Counted from the stretch's first letter, positions 7,420-14,978 are shown. The stretch: 14,978 bases of DNA from CAYUJH01 sp964394585 (GCA_964394585.1 CAYMYI010000105.1:1-14978); one strand, 5' to 3'. Notes: generated by a model from the letters alone, not told the origin. Numbers and translations are program-made.

Positions 7420-7955
7420 GAGCTTTTCGCATCTAAATTGAGCCCTTCGTAATAGCCTAAATCGCGATTTTGTTTGGCTTTAACGTAATACGAAATCTGC
7501 CCGACATGATACGAAAAGTGCTCGGTAACATGCACTAAAATGCTGAGTACCGTTTCATCGAAGCCTTGCACTTTTCGGGGCTCTGCCAGCTGCTGGGGCG
7601 TAAGCTTTTCTAGTACAATATCTACTTCTTTCATCAGACTGTGCAAATCGTTTAGCAACACGTTCGAGGCAATTACCTCGGTTTGGTCGAACTCCCGCTG
7701 TCGCTTGCGGGTATCGGGCTGTTGTGCAATGCCGCTTAATATGTATTGGCGTACATTGCCGCATAAGTGTAAAACCAAATTTCCGACACTGTTTGAGTGT
7801 GCATTAGGGCGTTCCCATATTTCTTCTTCTGAAAGAAAGTTTATACATTTTTCAATACGCGTGGTGCCTTCTTCAATTAAGCGGCGACGCGTTTCTGCCA
7901 CTAATTGGCGGCATAGTTCAATTTCTAAGGGGGTGTGTTCCATAGTGTTTAACAT
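7416..7955 (-). CDS. DinB-like four-helix-bundle protein (DUF1572-type)
   Basis: This small helical protein of the DinB/YfiT superfamily is a putative metal-dependent enzyme, possibly a thiol transferase, with no defined substrate. The metal-ligand histidines expected of the fold are present: one in GNLVLHLCGNVRQYI and two in HVTEHFSYHVGQI. The open frame runs back to 8108, but that start would overlap tsaD by 80 bases and adds sequence that does not resemble the family. I therefore place the start at ATG 7955 (MLNTMEHTP), giving 179 residues; ATG 7943 (MEHTPLEIEL, 175 residues) is equally possible. It is first of a two-gene unit with the HD hydrolase and is divergent from tsaD. Confidence 0.78.
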   Translation of the reverse strand: MLNTMEHTPLEIELCRQLVAETRRRLIEEGTTRIEKCINFLSEEEIWERPNAHSNSVGNLVLHLCGNVRQYILSGIAQQPDTRKRQREFDQTEVIASNVLLNDLHSLMKEVDIVLEKLTPQQLAEPRKVQGFDETVLSILVHVTEHFSYHVGQISYYVKAKQNRDLGYYEGLNLDAKSS

Positions 7956-7979
7956 CTGAAATGGATGGAGTTCCTTTTG

Positions 7980-7987
7980 TACTTTTG
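7980..7987 (+). promoter_or_regulatory. Bacteroidota -7 box TACTTTTG before tsaD
   Basis: This is an exact match to TAnnTTTG, 41 bases before the tsaD ATG, in the short gap to the divergent DinB-like gene. No clear TTG -33 element lies at the usual distance, so the call rests on the -7 box and its position. A perfect palindrome, GGGATATCCC, follows at 7991-8000. Confidence 0.5.
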
Positions 7988-7990
7988 TAG

Positions 7991-8000
7991 GGGATATCCC
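7991..8000. promoter_or_regulatory. Perfect palindrome GGGATATCCC near the tsaD transcription start
   Basis: This ten-base perfect palindrome begins three bases after the -7 box, about where transcription should start. It is a possible operator for the divergent tsaD and DinB-like genes. A palindrome this short can occur by chance. Confidence 0.25.
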
Positions 8001-8028
8001 ACACATACTTAGTGGAAAATAGCAAATT

Positions 8029-9030
8029 ATGGGGAGAATTTTAGCAATTGAATCTTCGTGCGACGAAACATCGGCTGCCGTAATTGCTGATGGCATATTA
8101 CTGAGCAATGTGGTAGCTACGCAAACCGTTCACGAAGAGTTCGGCGGTGTAGTACCAGAGTTAGCTTCACGTGCACATCAAAAAAATATCATTCCTGTGG
8201 TTGAAAAAGCCCTCCGCGATGCCAATACTCCCAAAAATACGCTTGATGCCATTGCTTTTACGCAAGGTCCAGGGTTACTAGGGGCATTGCTCGTAGGGGC
8301 ATCTTTTGCCAAAGGGATGGCTTTGGCGCATCGGTTGCCCCTTATTGGCGTGCACCATATGAAAGCCCACATTCTAGCTCACTTTATCGAAGAGCCTAAA
8401 CCTCAATTCCCATTTTTATGCCTGACCGTAAGTGGTGGGCATACTCAGTTGGTGGTGGTGCATTCGCCCTTAGAAATGGAAGTAGTGGGACAAACTCAAG
8501 ACGATGCCGTGGGAGAAGCCTTCGATAAAACCGCCAAACTATTAGGGCTGCCGTACCCCGGTGGCCCACTCATCGACCAATATGCGCAACAGGGTAACCC
8601 TCATCGGTTCGAGTTCCCCGATGTAAGCACTCCTGGGCTTAATTTTTCTTTCAGTGGTATTAAAACTTCTTTTCTTTATTTTCTGAGAGATGAAGTGAAG
8701 AAAAACCCGCAATTCGTACAAGAAAATCTAGCGGATATTTGTGCAAGTGTGCAGCATACCCTGATTCGAATCTTGATGCAAAAGCTAAAGAAAGCCGTCA
8801 AACAATTCGGGATTACCCAAGTGGGGATTGCCGGAGGCGTTTCTGCCAATAGTGCGTTGCGAGAGGCACTAACACTAGAAGGAAAAAAGAAAGGATGGCA
8901 GGTTTATATCCCTCGGTTTGCTTATTGCACCGATAATGCCGGCATGATTGCCATGAACGCACATTACCTCTACGAAGCAGGACAGTTTTTACCTCAAGAA
9001 GCAAGCCCCCTGCCTCGAATGTTATTCTAA
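8029..9030 (+). CDS. tsaD: tRNA N6-threonylcarbamoyladenosine (t6A) synthase subunit TsaD
   Basis: TsaD transfers the threonylcarbamoyl group from TC-AMP to A37 of tRNAs reading ANN codons, acting with TsaB and TsaE in the cytoplasm. The ASKHA-fold enzyme is complete at 333 residues. Its N-terminus ILAIESSCDETSAAV is diagnostic. The metal site HxxxH is at His110-His114 (HMKAH), the phosphate loop SGGHTQLV is at about 135-142, and the second nucleotide loop is GIAGGVSAN. The third metal ligand Asp302 is in YCTDNAGM. It is a single-gene unit, divergent from the DinB-like gene and convergent with acn, with a shared hairpin between. Its partners are not in this window. The ATG at 8029 fits the conserved N-terminus exactly. 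Confidence 0.97.
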   Translation: MGRILAIESSCDETSAAVIADGILLSNVVATQTVHEEFGGVVPELASRAHQKNIIPVVEKALRDANTPKNTLDAIAFTQGPGLLGALLVGASFAKGMALAHRLPLIGVHHMKAHILAHFIEEPKPQFPFLCLTVSGGHTQLVVVHSPLEMEVVGQTQDDAVGEAFDKTAKLLGLPYPGGPLIDQYAQQGNPHRFEFPDVSTPGLNFSFSGIKTSFLYFLRDEVKKNPQFVQENLADICASVQHTLIRILMQKLKKAVKQFGITQVGIAGGVSANSALREALTLEGKKKGWQVYIPRFAYCTDNAGMIAMNAHYLYEAGQFLPQEASPLPRMLF

Positions 9031-9049
9031 AAATTAAGTAAAGAAAAAA

Positions 9050-9076
9050 GGCTATCTCGCAAAAAGTGAGATAGCC
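9050..9076 (-). terminator. Bidirectional-type terminator between tsaD and acn
   Basis: An 11-bp stem, with one G-T wobble, joins GGCTATCTCGC (9050-9060) and GTGAGATAGCC (9066-9076) around a loop of five As. Read on the minus strand it is followed by TTTTTTCTTT, a strong tract ending acn transcripts. Read forward only TCTT follows, so termination of tsaD would be weaker. Confidence 0.85.
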
Positions 9077-9104
9077 TCTTGGCACTTACATAGCTTTTGT
9101 GAGC

Positions 9105-11369
9105 TTATGCATTCATCGCTTTGATTTTATTGAGGGCAGAACCGGCTTTGAACCACTCAATTTGTGCTTCGTTATACGTATGGTTTACTGCAAACTCATC
9201 GGTTGAGCCATCTGCATGGTGTAACCGAACGGTAAGTTGTTTGCCCGGTGCAAATTCGGTAAGTCCTACAATATCTACTGTATCATCTTCTTGCACTTTC
9301 TCATAATCGTTCGAATCGGCGAAAGTAAGAGCCAACATACCTTGCTTTTTCAAGTTCGTTTCGTGGATACGAGCGAACGATTTTACAATAATAGCCCGTA
9401 CACCTAAATGACGAGGTTCCATTGCCGCATGTTCGCGAGAGGAACCCTCTCCGTAGTTTTCATCGCCAAAAACTACCGAACCTACTCCTGCAGCTTTATA
9501 AGCACGTGCCGTGGCAGGAACTTCGCCATACTCACCGGTAAGCTGATTTTTCACTTCGTTAGCCTTCTTGTTATAAGCGTTGATCGCCCCGATGAACATA
9601 TTGTTAGAAATATTGTCAAGGTGCCCACGGAAGCGCAACCAAGGCCCTGCCATCGAAATATGATCCGTTGTACACTTACCATAAGCTTTGAGCAGTAATC
9701 GCAAGCCGGTTAAATCTTTGCCTTCAAATGGTGCAAATCCTTCAAGGAGTTGCAATCGCTCTGACTCTGGGTTTACAATCACTTCAACGCCACTTCCATC
9801 GGCAGCAGGAGCTTGGTAGCCGTTATCTTCTACCGCATACCCTTGCGAAGGAGCCTCTAAACCAGCAGGCTCTTCGAGTTTCACGGCTTGTCCTTCATCG
9901 TTTACAAGAGTATCTGTCATTGGGTTAAACGTAAGGTCGCCGGCAATTGCCATAGCCGTTACGATTTCTGGCGAGGCTACAAACCCGTGTGTATTCGGAT
10001 TGCCGTCGTTACGCTTTGCAAAGTTTCGGTTAAACGACGTAATGATTGAGTTTTTACGGTTGGGGTCGTCGGTGTGGCGCGCCCACTGACCGATACAAGG
10101 GCCACATGCATTGGCAAGTACAACCCCTCCCATTTTATCGAAAACCCCTAAAATACCATCGCGCTCCGCTGTGTAGCGTACTTGCTCTGAACCAGGAGTA
10201 ATGGTAAACTCAGCTTTGGCAGTTAGTTTTTTATCTACAGCTTGTTGTGCAATAGAAGCTGCACGGGTTAAGTCTTCGTACGAAGAGTTTGTACAAGAGC
10301 CAATCAGACCTACTTCTAATCTTTGCGGATAGTCGTTTTCTTTGACTGCCTCTGCAAACTTAGAGAGTGGCCACGCTAAATCAGGCGTAAACGGACCATT
10401 GATGTGTGGTTCTAATTCGGAAAGATTAATCTCGATAAGTTGATCGTAAAATTTCTCGGGGTTGGCATAAACCTCATCGTCAGGGCGAAGATTTGCTTTT
10501 GCCGCTTCTGCAGCTTGAGCAACATCGCTTCTACCGGTCGATTCTAAGTATTCTTTCATTTTATCATCGTATGCAAACAGCGAGGTTGTAGCGCCAATTT
10601 CTGCTCCCATGTTACAGATAGTGCCTTTTCCGGTAGCTGAAAGTGCGTCAGCTCCTTCACCAAAGTATTCTACGATAGCGCCTGTTCCTCCTTTTACCGT
10701 AAGGATACCTGCTACTTTCAGAATTACGTCTTTTGCCGAAGTCCATCCGCTTAAACGGCCGGTCAGTTTTACTCCAATAAGTTTTGGGAATTTCAATTCC
10801 CAAGCCATGCCTGCCATTACATCTACAGCATCGGCACCGCCTACTCCAATGGCGATCATGCCTAAGCCGCCGGCGTTTGGCGTGTGTGAGTCGGTACCAA
10901 TCATCATACCACCGGGGAACGCGTAGTTTTCTAGCACCACTTGGTGGATAATTCCTGCACCGGGTTTCCAAAAACCGATACCGTATTTATTCGATACCGA
11001 ACCTAAGAAATCGTATACCTCTTTGTTTACATCGTTTGCGGTTGCTAAATCGGCTTTTGCACCTACTTTCGCTTGGATGAGGTGGTCGCAATGTACGGTA
11101 GAAGGAACGGCCACTTTATCTTTTCCGGCTTGCATGAACTGCAACAATGCCATTTGAGCGGTAGCATCTTGCATTGCAACTCGGTCTGGGGCAAAGTCTA
11201 CGTACGATGTGGCGCGTTCGTAGGCTTCGGTAGGTGCTCCTTGGTATAGGTGAGAATACAATATTTTTTCGGCGAGGGTTAGTGGTCTGCCCACTACTTC
11301 TCGCGCTTTTTCAATACGTTCTCCCATGCGGTCGTACACCGCCTGAATCATATCTAAGTCAAAAGCCAT
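9105..11369 (-). CDS. acn: Aconitate hydratase (mitochondrial-type aconitase)
   Basis: Aconitase interconverts citrate and isocitrate through cis-aconitate in the TCA cycle, using a [4Fe-4S] cluster in the cytoplasm. At 754 residues it matches the mitochondrial-type family rather than the ~890-residue AcnA or AcnB forms. The cluster cysteines are Cys359 (GSCTNSS), Cys422 and Cys425 (ACGPCIGQW). The substrate and catalytic segments include QDATAQM, DSHTPNAGGLG (160-170), and in the C-terminal swivel domain YGEGSSREHAAMEPRHLG with Ser643/Ser644/Arg645. The linker and swivel domain start at about 500-540. It is monocistronic, divergent from pyrH, with its own -7 box at 11422-11429 and a strong terminator at its end. 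Confidence 0.97.
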   Translation of the reverse strand: MAFDLDMIQAVYDRMGERIEKAREVVGRPLTLAEKILYSHLYQGAPTEAYERATSYVDFAPDRVAMQDATAQMALLQFMQAGKDKVAVPSTVHCDHLIQAKVGAKADLATANDVNKEVYDFLGSVSNKYGIGFWKPGAGIIHQVVLENYAFPGGMMIGTDSHTPNAGGLGMIAIGVGGADAVDVMAGMAWELKFPKLIGVKLTGRLSGWTSAKDVILKVAGILTVKGGTGAIVEYFGEGADALSATGKGTICNMGAEIGATTSLFAYDDKMKEYLESTGRSDVAQAAEAAKANLRPDDEVYANPEKFYDQLIEINLSELEPHINGPFTPDLAWPLSKFAEAVKENDYPQRLEVGLIGSCTNSSYEDLTRAASIAQQAVDKKLTAKAEFTITPGSEQVRYTAERDGILGVFDKMGGVVLANACGPCIGQWARHTDDPNRKNSIITSFNRNFAKRNDGNPNTHGFVASPEIVTAMAIAGDLTFNPMTDTLVNDEGQAVKLEEPAGLEAPSQGYAVEDNGYQAPAADGSGVEVIVNPESERLQLLEGFAPFEGKDLTGLRLLLKAYGKCTTDHISMAGPWLRFRGHLDNISNNMFIGAINAYNKKANEVKNQLTGEYGEVPATARAYKAAGVGSVVFGDENYGEGSSREHAAMEPRHLGVRAIIVKSFARIHETNLKKQGMLALTFADSNDYEKVQEDDTVDIVGLTEFAPGKQLTVRLHHADGSTDEFAVNHTYNEAQIEWFKAGSALNKIKAMNA

Positions 11370-11421
11370 ATATTTATGATGTTAATGGTGGATAAAAGAT
11401 TTACGCTGTAAGCTATATAAG

Positions 11422-11429
11422 CAAAATTA
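11422..11429 (-). promoter_or_regulatory. -7 box TAATTTTG for acn
   Basis: An exact TAnnTTTG box on the minus strand, 52 bases upstream of the acn ATG. No good TTG -33 element is visible. It lies 22 bases from the oppositely directed pyrH box. Confidence 0.5.
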
Positions 11430-11451
11430 AGAATTGAAACCGAATAGTTTA

Positions 11452-11459
11452 TATATTTG
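11452..11459 (+). promoter_or_regulatory. -7 box TATATTTG for pyrH
   Basis: An exact TAnnTTTG box on the plus strand. A TTG at 11434-11436 is 15 bases upstream, a little short of the usual 17-23 spacing. If used, it gives a leader of about 110 bases before the pyrH ATG. Confidence 0.45.
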
Positions 11460-11573
11460 CTAAATTCGCTTCCAACGTGTATTTATGATGCTTTTTAGGT
11501 CTTTATCAGCAAGATAATCTTAAATAAATCACACAATAAGTATTCTCCATTATTCACTGTTTCCCCCAAGGTT

Positions 11574-12278
11574 ATGTACAAAAGAATCCTCCTGAAACTA
11601 AGTGGCGAAGCCCTCATGGGCGCACAGCAATTTGGAATTTCTCCGGAGCGGCTAGAGCAATATGCACGCGAAATTAAAAAAGTAGTTGATTTGCAAGTAG
11701 AGGTTGCCGTGGTAGTAGGAGGAGGCAATATCTATCGGGGGATTCAGGCAGAGAAATCAGGTATTGATCGCGTTCAGGGCGATCATATGGGTATGATGGC
11801 AACGCTGATAAACGGGATGGCTATTCAGAGTGCCTTGGAGAACTTAGGAATTTATACAAGGCTGATGTCTGCCATTAAAGTAGAAGAAATTTGTGAACCA
11901 TACATCCGCCGCAGAGCGGTACGCCACCTAGAAAAAGGGAGAGTGGTAATTTTAGGAGCAGGCACGGGAAACCCTTACTTTACTACCGACTCGGCAGCTA
12001 GCCTGCGAGCAATCGAAATTGAAGCCGAAGTGGTGTTGAAAGGTACTCGGGTAGATGGTGTCTATTCGGCTGACCCTGAGAAAGATCCTACCGCTACTCG
12101 GTTTTCTAACATTTCGTTCCAAGAAGTTTACCAAAAAGGGCTCAATGTAATGGATATGACCGCTTTCACGCTCTGCAAAGAAAACAACTTGCCTATTCGC
12201 GTTTTCGACATGAACAAACCCGGTAATCTATTTAATCTTGTAAAAGGAGAAGAAGTAGGCACGCTAATCACCATGTAG
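11574..12278 (+). CDS. pyrH: UMP kinase
   Basis: UMP kinase phosphorylates UMP to UDP with ATP, a step of pyrimidine nucleotide synthesis, in the cytoplasm as a hexamer of the amino-acid kinase fold. At 234 residues it is complete. It shows KLSGEAL at the N-terminus, VVVGGGNIYRG (about 47-57), the UMP-site region DHMGMMATLINGMAIQSAL, GAGTGNPYFTTDSAASLRA, and VLKGTRVDGVYSADP. This is the usual bacterial PyrH pattern, ending in a GTLI strand. frr follows on the same strand 164 bases later, after a terminator and its own promoter, so the common pyrH-frr order is kept without one obligatory transcript. tsf, often upstream, is absent here. Confidence 0.97.
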   Translation: MYKRILLKLSGEALMGAQQFGISPERLEQYAREIKKVVDLQVEVAVVVGGGNIYRGIQAEKSGIDRVQGDHMGMMATLINGMAIQSALENLGIYTRLMSAIKVEEICEPYIRRRAVRHLEKGRVVILGAGTGNPYFTTDSAASLRAIEIEAEVVLKGTRVDGVYSADPEKDPTATRFSNISFQEVYQKGLNVMDMTAFTLCKENNLPIRVFDMNKPGNLFNLVKGEEVGTLITM

Positions 12279-12315
12279 GTCATTGTTAATAGTGCCTAGC
12301 ACAGCAATTCTTATC

Positions 12316-12336
12316 GCCCTTTTTAGGGCTTTTTTT
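12316..12336 (+). terminator. Rho-independent terminator after pyrH
   Basis: GCCCT (12316-12320) pairs with AGGGC (12325-12329) around a TTTT loop, followed by seven Ts. It lies 37 bases past the pyrH stop. Confidence 0.8.
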
Positions 12337-12369
12337 GTGTGAAACCAATTCTTATTCTCGATAAAGAGG

Positions 12370-12402
12370 TTGAGCGATTTTAAAAGAGATTCGCTAATTT
12401 TG
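12370..12402 (+). promoter_or_regulatory. Bacteroidota-type promoter for frr
   Basis: TTG at 12370-12372, a 22-base spacer and an exact TAnnTTTG box, TAATTTTG, at 12395-12402. This fits the TTG-N17-23-TAnnTTTG consensus and predicts a leader of about 35 bases before the ATG at 12443. It is the best promoter in the window. Confidence 0.7.
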
Positions 12403-12442
12403 ATACTGCAATCATTTAATAACGCAACAAACCATTCATTTT

Positions 12443-13003
12443 ATGGAAGAGATTGAAATGTTCTTGAGCGAAGCCGAAGAACACATGCAGAAAGCGGTGG
12501 AGCATACTTCTAACGAGTTCTCTAAAATTAGAGCAGGAAAAGCCATGCCTTCGATGCTCGATGGCATTATGGTAGAATATTATGGCACTCCAACACCTAT
12601 TAACCAAGTGGCTTCGGTGAGTACCCCCGATGCTCGCTCGTTGGTAATTAAACCGTGGGAAAAGAATATTATTCCTGAAATTGAGAAAGCCATTATCAAT
12701 AGCGATTTGGGGGTAAGCCCTCAAAACGACGGAGAGTTAGTGCGTATCAATATCCCCGCCCTTACGGAAGAACGCCGCAAAGACCTTGTGAAAAATGTAA
12801 AAGCAGAAGGCGAACATGGGAAAGTGAGCATCCGTAACATTCGGAAAGATATTAACGACTCCCTGAAGAAACTCCAAAAAGAGGGTGTTTCGGAAGACGC
12901 AGTAAAAGCTGCTGAAGCTAAAGTTCAAGAGCTAACCAACAAATATTCAAAACAGATTGACGAGTTAGCAGCTGCTAAAGAAGAGGACATCATGACGGTA
13001 TAA
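12443..13003 (+). CDS. frr: Ribosome recycling factor
   Basis: RRF splits post-termination ribosomes together with EF-G. At 186 residues it has the standard length. The tRNA-mimic fold is recognisable from the N-terminal helix with EHTSNEFSKIRAGKA, the hinge and beta-domain segment YYGTPTPINQVASVSTPDARSL in the first half, then SDLGVSPQNDGELVRINIPALTEERRKDLVKNVK, and VSIRNIRKDINDSLKK before the last long helix. No expected region is missing. It follows pyrH, with its own promoter, and is ended by a UUCG-loop terminator. Confidence 0.97.
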   Translation: MEEIEMFLSEAEEHMQKAVEHTSNEFSKIRAGKAMPSMLDGIMVEYYGTPTPINQVASVSTPDARSLVIKPWEKNIIPEIEKAIINSDLGVSPQNDGELVRINIPALTEERRKDLVKNVKAEGEHGKVSIRNIRKDINDSLKKLQKEGVSEDAVKAAEAKVQELTNKYSKQIDELAAAKEEDIMTV

Positions 13004-13034
13004 ACTTACCGTATACATCCAAATACATAGCATA

Positions 13035-13057
13035 GGCTACTTCGGTAGCCTTTTTTT
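13035..13057 (+). terminator. Terminator after frr with a UUCG tetraloop
   Basis: GGCTAC (13035-13040) and GTAGCC (13045-13050) pair around TTCG, giving the very stable C(UUCG)G loop, followed by seven Ts. It lies 31 bases past the frr stop. Confidence 0.88.
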
Positions 13058-13071
13058 GTGAGGTGTTTTAA

Positions 13072-13107
13072 CAGAAAAAGGGATGAAAATTTAAAGAATT
13101 TCATCCC
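13072..13107 (-). terminator. Terminator after trhO
   Basis: A nine-base perfect stem (13080-13088 with 13099-13107, GGGATGAAA and its complement) has a ten-base loop. On the minus strand it is followed by TTTTTCTG. It ends trhO transcripts, back-to-back with the frr terminator. Confidence 0.75.
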
Positions 13108-13140
13108 CGTGTTGATGCCTTTGTTTTGAAAAGGGTGAAG

Positions 13141-14103
13141 TTAAACCTCGTTTTCGTATAAACGGCGTGCTCCTTTATAAGGGTTATACCCATTCATTTC
13201 TTTGGCGTAGTACCCTTCCATATTAAACTCGCGGGCTGTAGGGGCTTTCATGCACTCTTCAGAGCAGCACCCTTTCAGAGTAACCATACAGTTTTCGCAG
13301 ATAACCGTATGCCGATTGCAAACTGTATTCGCACAGTTTACCATATGGTCGCTTGTAGTACCACATACATAGCATTTGCTTATTACGGTAGGGTTTACTT
13401 TGTTTACCTCTACTGCTACTCGATTATCAAATACATAACATTTACCTTCAAAGTTTTCACCACCGGCCTCTAAACCGTATTTGATAATCCCCCCGTGCAA
13501 TTGATACACATCTTTGAAGCCTCGTTCGATGAGGTAGGCACTTGCCTTTTCGCACTTTACACCGCCGGTGCAGTAGGTAACCACCTTTTTGTCTTTAAAC
13601 CGATCGAGCGCTTGTACTTGCTGGGGTAAATCGCGGAAGTTGTCGATATCAAGCGTAACAGCTCCTTTGAAGTGCCCAATTTCGTGTTCGTATTTTGAAC
13701 GCATATCCACAACTACTACGTCTTCATCGTTCATCATCTGTTTAAACTCTTCGGGTTCTACGTATTTACCCGTGCGTTCCAAGGGATTTACAGGTAGGTC
13801 AGAGTGTACGATTTCCTGCTTTAACCGCACATTTAACTTTCGAAAAGCGTTGGTTTCGTGTTCTTCGATTTTAAATTCTAAAGCGGCAAATCTAGGATCA
13901 GCTTTCACAGTATCCATATATTTTTGGCAATTCTCGATACTACCCGAAACCGTTCCGTTCAGACCTTCAGCGGCTACAATAATGCGTCCACGTAGGTTTA
14001 AGTCGAGGCAAAGTTGATGATGTTCTTCGCGAAAAAGCGCAGGATTTTCAATAGGGGTGTAACAATAATAAAGCAACACCCAAAATTTTTCTTGTGTTTT
14101 CAT
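13141..14103 (-). CDS. trhO: tRNA uridine(34) hydroxylase TrhO (rhodanese family, YceA-like)
   Basis: TrhO performs oxygen-dependent hydroxylation of U34 in the tRNA wobble position, the first step towards mo5U/cmo5U-type modifications. At 320 residues the layout is that of the family. An N-terminal acylphosphatase-like domain contains RGRIIVAAEGLNGTVSG (38-54). A rhodanese domain (about 115-210) has VVDMRSKYEHEIGHFKGA and the active-site loop CTGGVKCEKA with Cys178 and Cys184. A Cys-rich C-terminal region (CYVCG, CENC, CCSEEC) may bind metal. It is monocistronic, with a -7 box at 14147-14154. The E. coli ortholog carries the same loop cysteine. The assignment is sure; the activity itself is by homology. 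Confidence 0.93.
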   Translation of the reverse strand: MKTQEKFWVLLYYCYTPIENPALFREEHHQLCLDLNLRGRIIVAAEGLNGTVSGSIENCQKYMDTVKADPRFAALEFKIEEHETNAFRKLNVRLKQEIVHSDLPVNPLERTGKYVEPEEFKQMMNDEDVVVVDMRSKYEHEIGHFKGAVTLDIDNFRDLPQQVQALDRFKDKKVVTYCTGGVKCEKASAYLIERGFKDVYQLHGGIIKYGLEAGGENFEGKCYVFDNRVAVEVNKVNPTVISKCYVCGTTSDHMVNCANTVCNRHTVICENCMVTLKGCCSEECMKAPTAREFNMEGYYAKEMNGYNPYKGARRLYENEV

Positions 14104-14146
14104 GCTTAGTTTCAGCTAAGTGAGAAAAAAATAAATTTTGAGAGCG

Positions 14147-14154
14147 CAAAGGTA
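14147..14154 (-). promoter_or_regulatory. -7 box TACCTTTG for trhO
   Basis: An exact TAnnTTTG box on the minus strand in the very common form TACCTTTG, 44 bases upstream of the trhO ATG. A clear TTG -33 element is lacking. A short CTTAG/CTAAG inverted repeat (14105-14120) sits just before the ATG. Confidence 0.6.
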
Positions 14155-14297
14155 CAGATTTTCACCTATAACTATGATGCTGTTTTTTTAAATAGATGAT
14201 AGAGTGAATTGCCCAGACTTTTTGCCATGTTACGAAAATGAGTTTTTCAGAAAGCCCGTTTATCTCTTGGCTTTTCGTGGAAAGGATATTCAAAAAG

Positions 14298-14332
14298 AAA
14301 ACCTGTTAAGCGCATAAGGCCTAACAGGTTTT
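14298..14332 (-). terminator. Terminator after the TonB-dependent receptor gene
   Basis: An 11-bp perfect stem, AAAACCTGTTA (14298-14308) with its complement at 14322-14332, has a 13-base loop. On the minus strand it is followed by a T-rich CTTTTTG. It lies 30 bases past the receptor gene's stop. Confidence 0.75.
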
Positions 14333-14362
14333 GATCGCTGCGTTGGGAGCTAAGGAAGCACC

Positions 14363-14978
14363 TTATTTAAAAATGTAGCGGATACCTACTTGCAATTGCC
14401 AGCGCGATAAGAGGCTGAAATCGTTGGTGAACGTATTTTGTAGGCTTGTATCGAAGCTGTATGTAGGGGTTCCATCTTGCGCCACGGTAACGCCAACTGG
14501 TTGGGTATTTACAGGAAACTGACGCACGCCCCAGCTTGAGCTTAGGAAGTTGCCTGCATTGAGCAAGTCAAGGCTGAGCTGAATTGTGTTGCCTTCGTTG
14601 ATATTGAAATCTTGCAATACGCGCACATCCCAACGAGAGAACCAAGGGCTTAAAATGTCGTATTTGGTTACGTAATCGCCACGGTTTTCGCTTAGGTAAT
14701 CGTCTTGTAAAATGAATTGCCGGAACGCTTCACGTTGTGCGTTTTGCGCGGCTTCGTTTCCTGAAAACGTCATCTGGTTCAACTCTGCATCGGTAGGGAT
14801 GTAGAGCAAGTCGTTAAGTGGAGAGCCATCGTTGTTGATATCTCCTGAATATGTGTAGCTAAAGCGTCCTCCTTGAGCATATTCGAAAAATACCGAAAAG
14901 GTAGTAGCATGTTTCCCGTTTCCATACTCGAAACGCTTGTTGGCAGTTCCTACAATTCGATGGCGGTTACCATACAAG
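14363..14978 (-). CDS. TonB-dependent outer-membrane receptor, Oar-like, C-terminal part
   Basis: The last ~204 residues of an outer-membrane beta-barrel are visible; the gene continues past the right window edge, so the Met-like first codon in view is not a start. Alternating beta strands are clear, for example TTFSVFFEYAQGGRFSYTYSGDINNDG and TIQLSLDLLNAGNFLSSSWG. The segment NDLLYIPTDAELNQMTF is typical of Oar-like receptors that carry an N-terminal carboxypeptidase-regulatory-like domain. The chain ends WQLQVGIRYIFK, a final barrel strand with an aromatic next to the last residue. Such receptors import or export large substrates with TonB energy; the ligand cannot be told. Confidence 0.85.
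   Translation of the reverse strand, partial: LYGNRHRIVGTANKRFEYGNGKHATTFSVFFEYAQGGRFSYTYSGDINNDGSPLNDLLYIPTDAELNQMTFSGNEAAQNAQREAFRQFILQDDYLSENRGDYVTKYDILSPWFSRWDVRVLQDFNINEGNTIQLSLDLLNAGNFLSSSWGVRQFPVNTQPVGVTVAQDGTPTYSFDTSLQNTFTNDFSLLSRWQLQVGIRYIFK

Noticed and set aside
7540..7959. 139-codon plus-strand open frame opposite the DinB-like gene
   Set aside because: Ser/Cys/Arg-rich antisense translation of a recognised family; no independent support.
7956..8108. N-terminal extension of the DinB-like gene to 8108
   Set aside because: It would overlap the well-defined tsaD start on the other strand by 80 bases and the added residues do not resemble the family; ATG 7955 or 7943 fits.
10657..10971. 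Arg-rich open frame on the minus strand inside acn
   Set aside because: It lies wholly within the conserved aconitase coding region in another frame, with low-complexity Arg/Tyr composition; it is a shadow.
11485..11517. Ten-codon open frame in the pyrH leader (MMLFRSLSAR)
   Set aside because: Too short, no codon signature of an attenuation leader and no following hairpin; expected by chance.
1..14978. CRISPR arrays, tRNA or rRNA genes, insertion sequences, integrases
   Set aside because: Searched by eye on both strands; no repeat-spacer pattern, cloverleaf, transposase motif or terminal inverted repeats were found.

Overview
The window looks like a chromosomal segment of a Bacteroidota bacterium, probably of the Cytophagales type, although the genus cannot be fixed from the sequence. 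The reasons are the AT-rich sequence, starts without Shine-Dalgarno sequences, several exact copies of the Bacteroidota -7 promoter box TAnnTTTG, an Oar-like TonB-dependent receptor, and Bacteroidota-style lipoprotein and esterase genes. No tRNA, rRNA, CRISPR array, integrase or insertion sequence was seen. Ten Ns at 4629-4638 mark an assembly gap inside one gene.

Left end (1-2223, + strand): the remains of a two-gene ATPase plus HNH-nuclease module resembling PtuA/PtuB of Septu anti-phage systems. The ATPase has no Walker A region in this window, has a Ser where the Walker B catalytic Glu is expected, and appears frameshifted at its left edge. The nuclease gene is split by a -1 frameshift but keeps its zinc cysteines and its His and Asn. 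This is the only accessory-looking part of the window.

2253-3781 (+): a secreted pair, a cyclophilin-type peptidylprolyl isomerase lipoprotein overlapped by a signal-peptide-bearing serine esterase. 3778-6486 (-): a methyltransferase, an unknown two-helix membrane protein interrupted by the gap, and a TM2-DUF4178 protein. A gene-free 297-bp stretch follows. 6784-7955 (-): an HD-family hydrolase translationally coupled to a DinB-like protein.

8029-14103 is housekeeping: tsaD (tRNA t6A modification), acn (TCA cycle), pyrH (UMP kinase), frr (ribosome recycling) and trhO (tRNA U34 hydroxylation). They alternate in strand and are separated by clear hairpin terminators and TAnnTTTG promoters. acn and pyrH are divergent from one short region with interleaved promoter boxes. 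The right edge (14363-14978, -) holds the C-terminal part of a TonB-dependent outer-membrane receptor that continues beyond the window.

Most of the window is ordinary. The part that deserves a second look is the decaying or recoded ATPase-HNH module at the left end.
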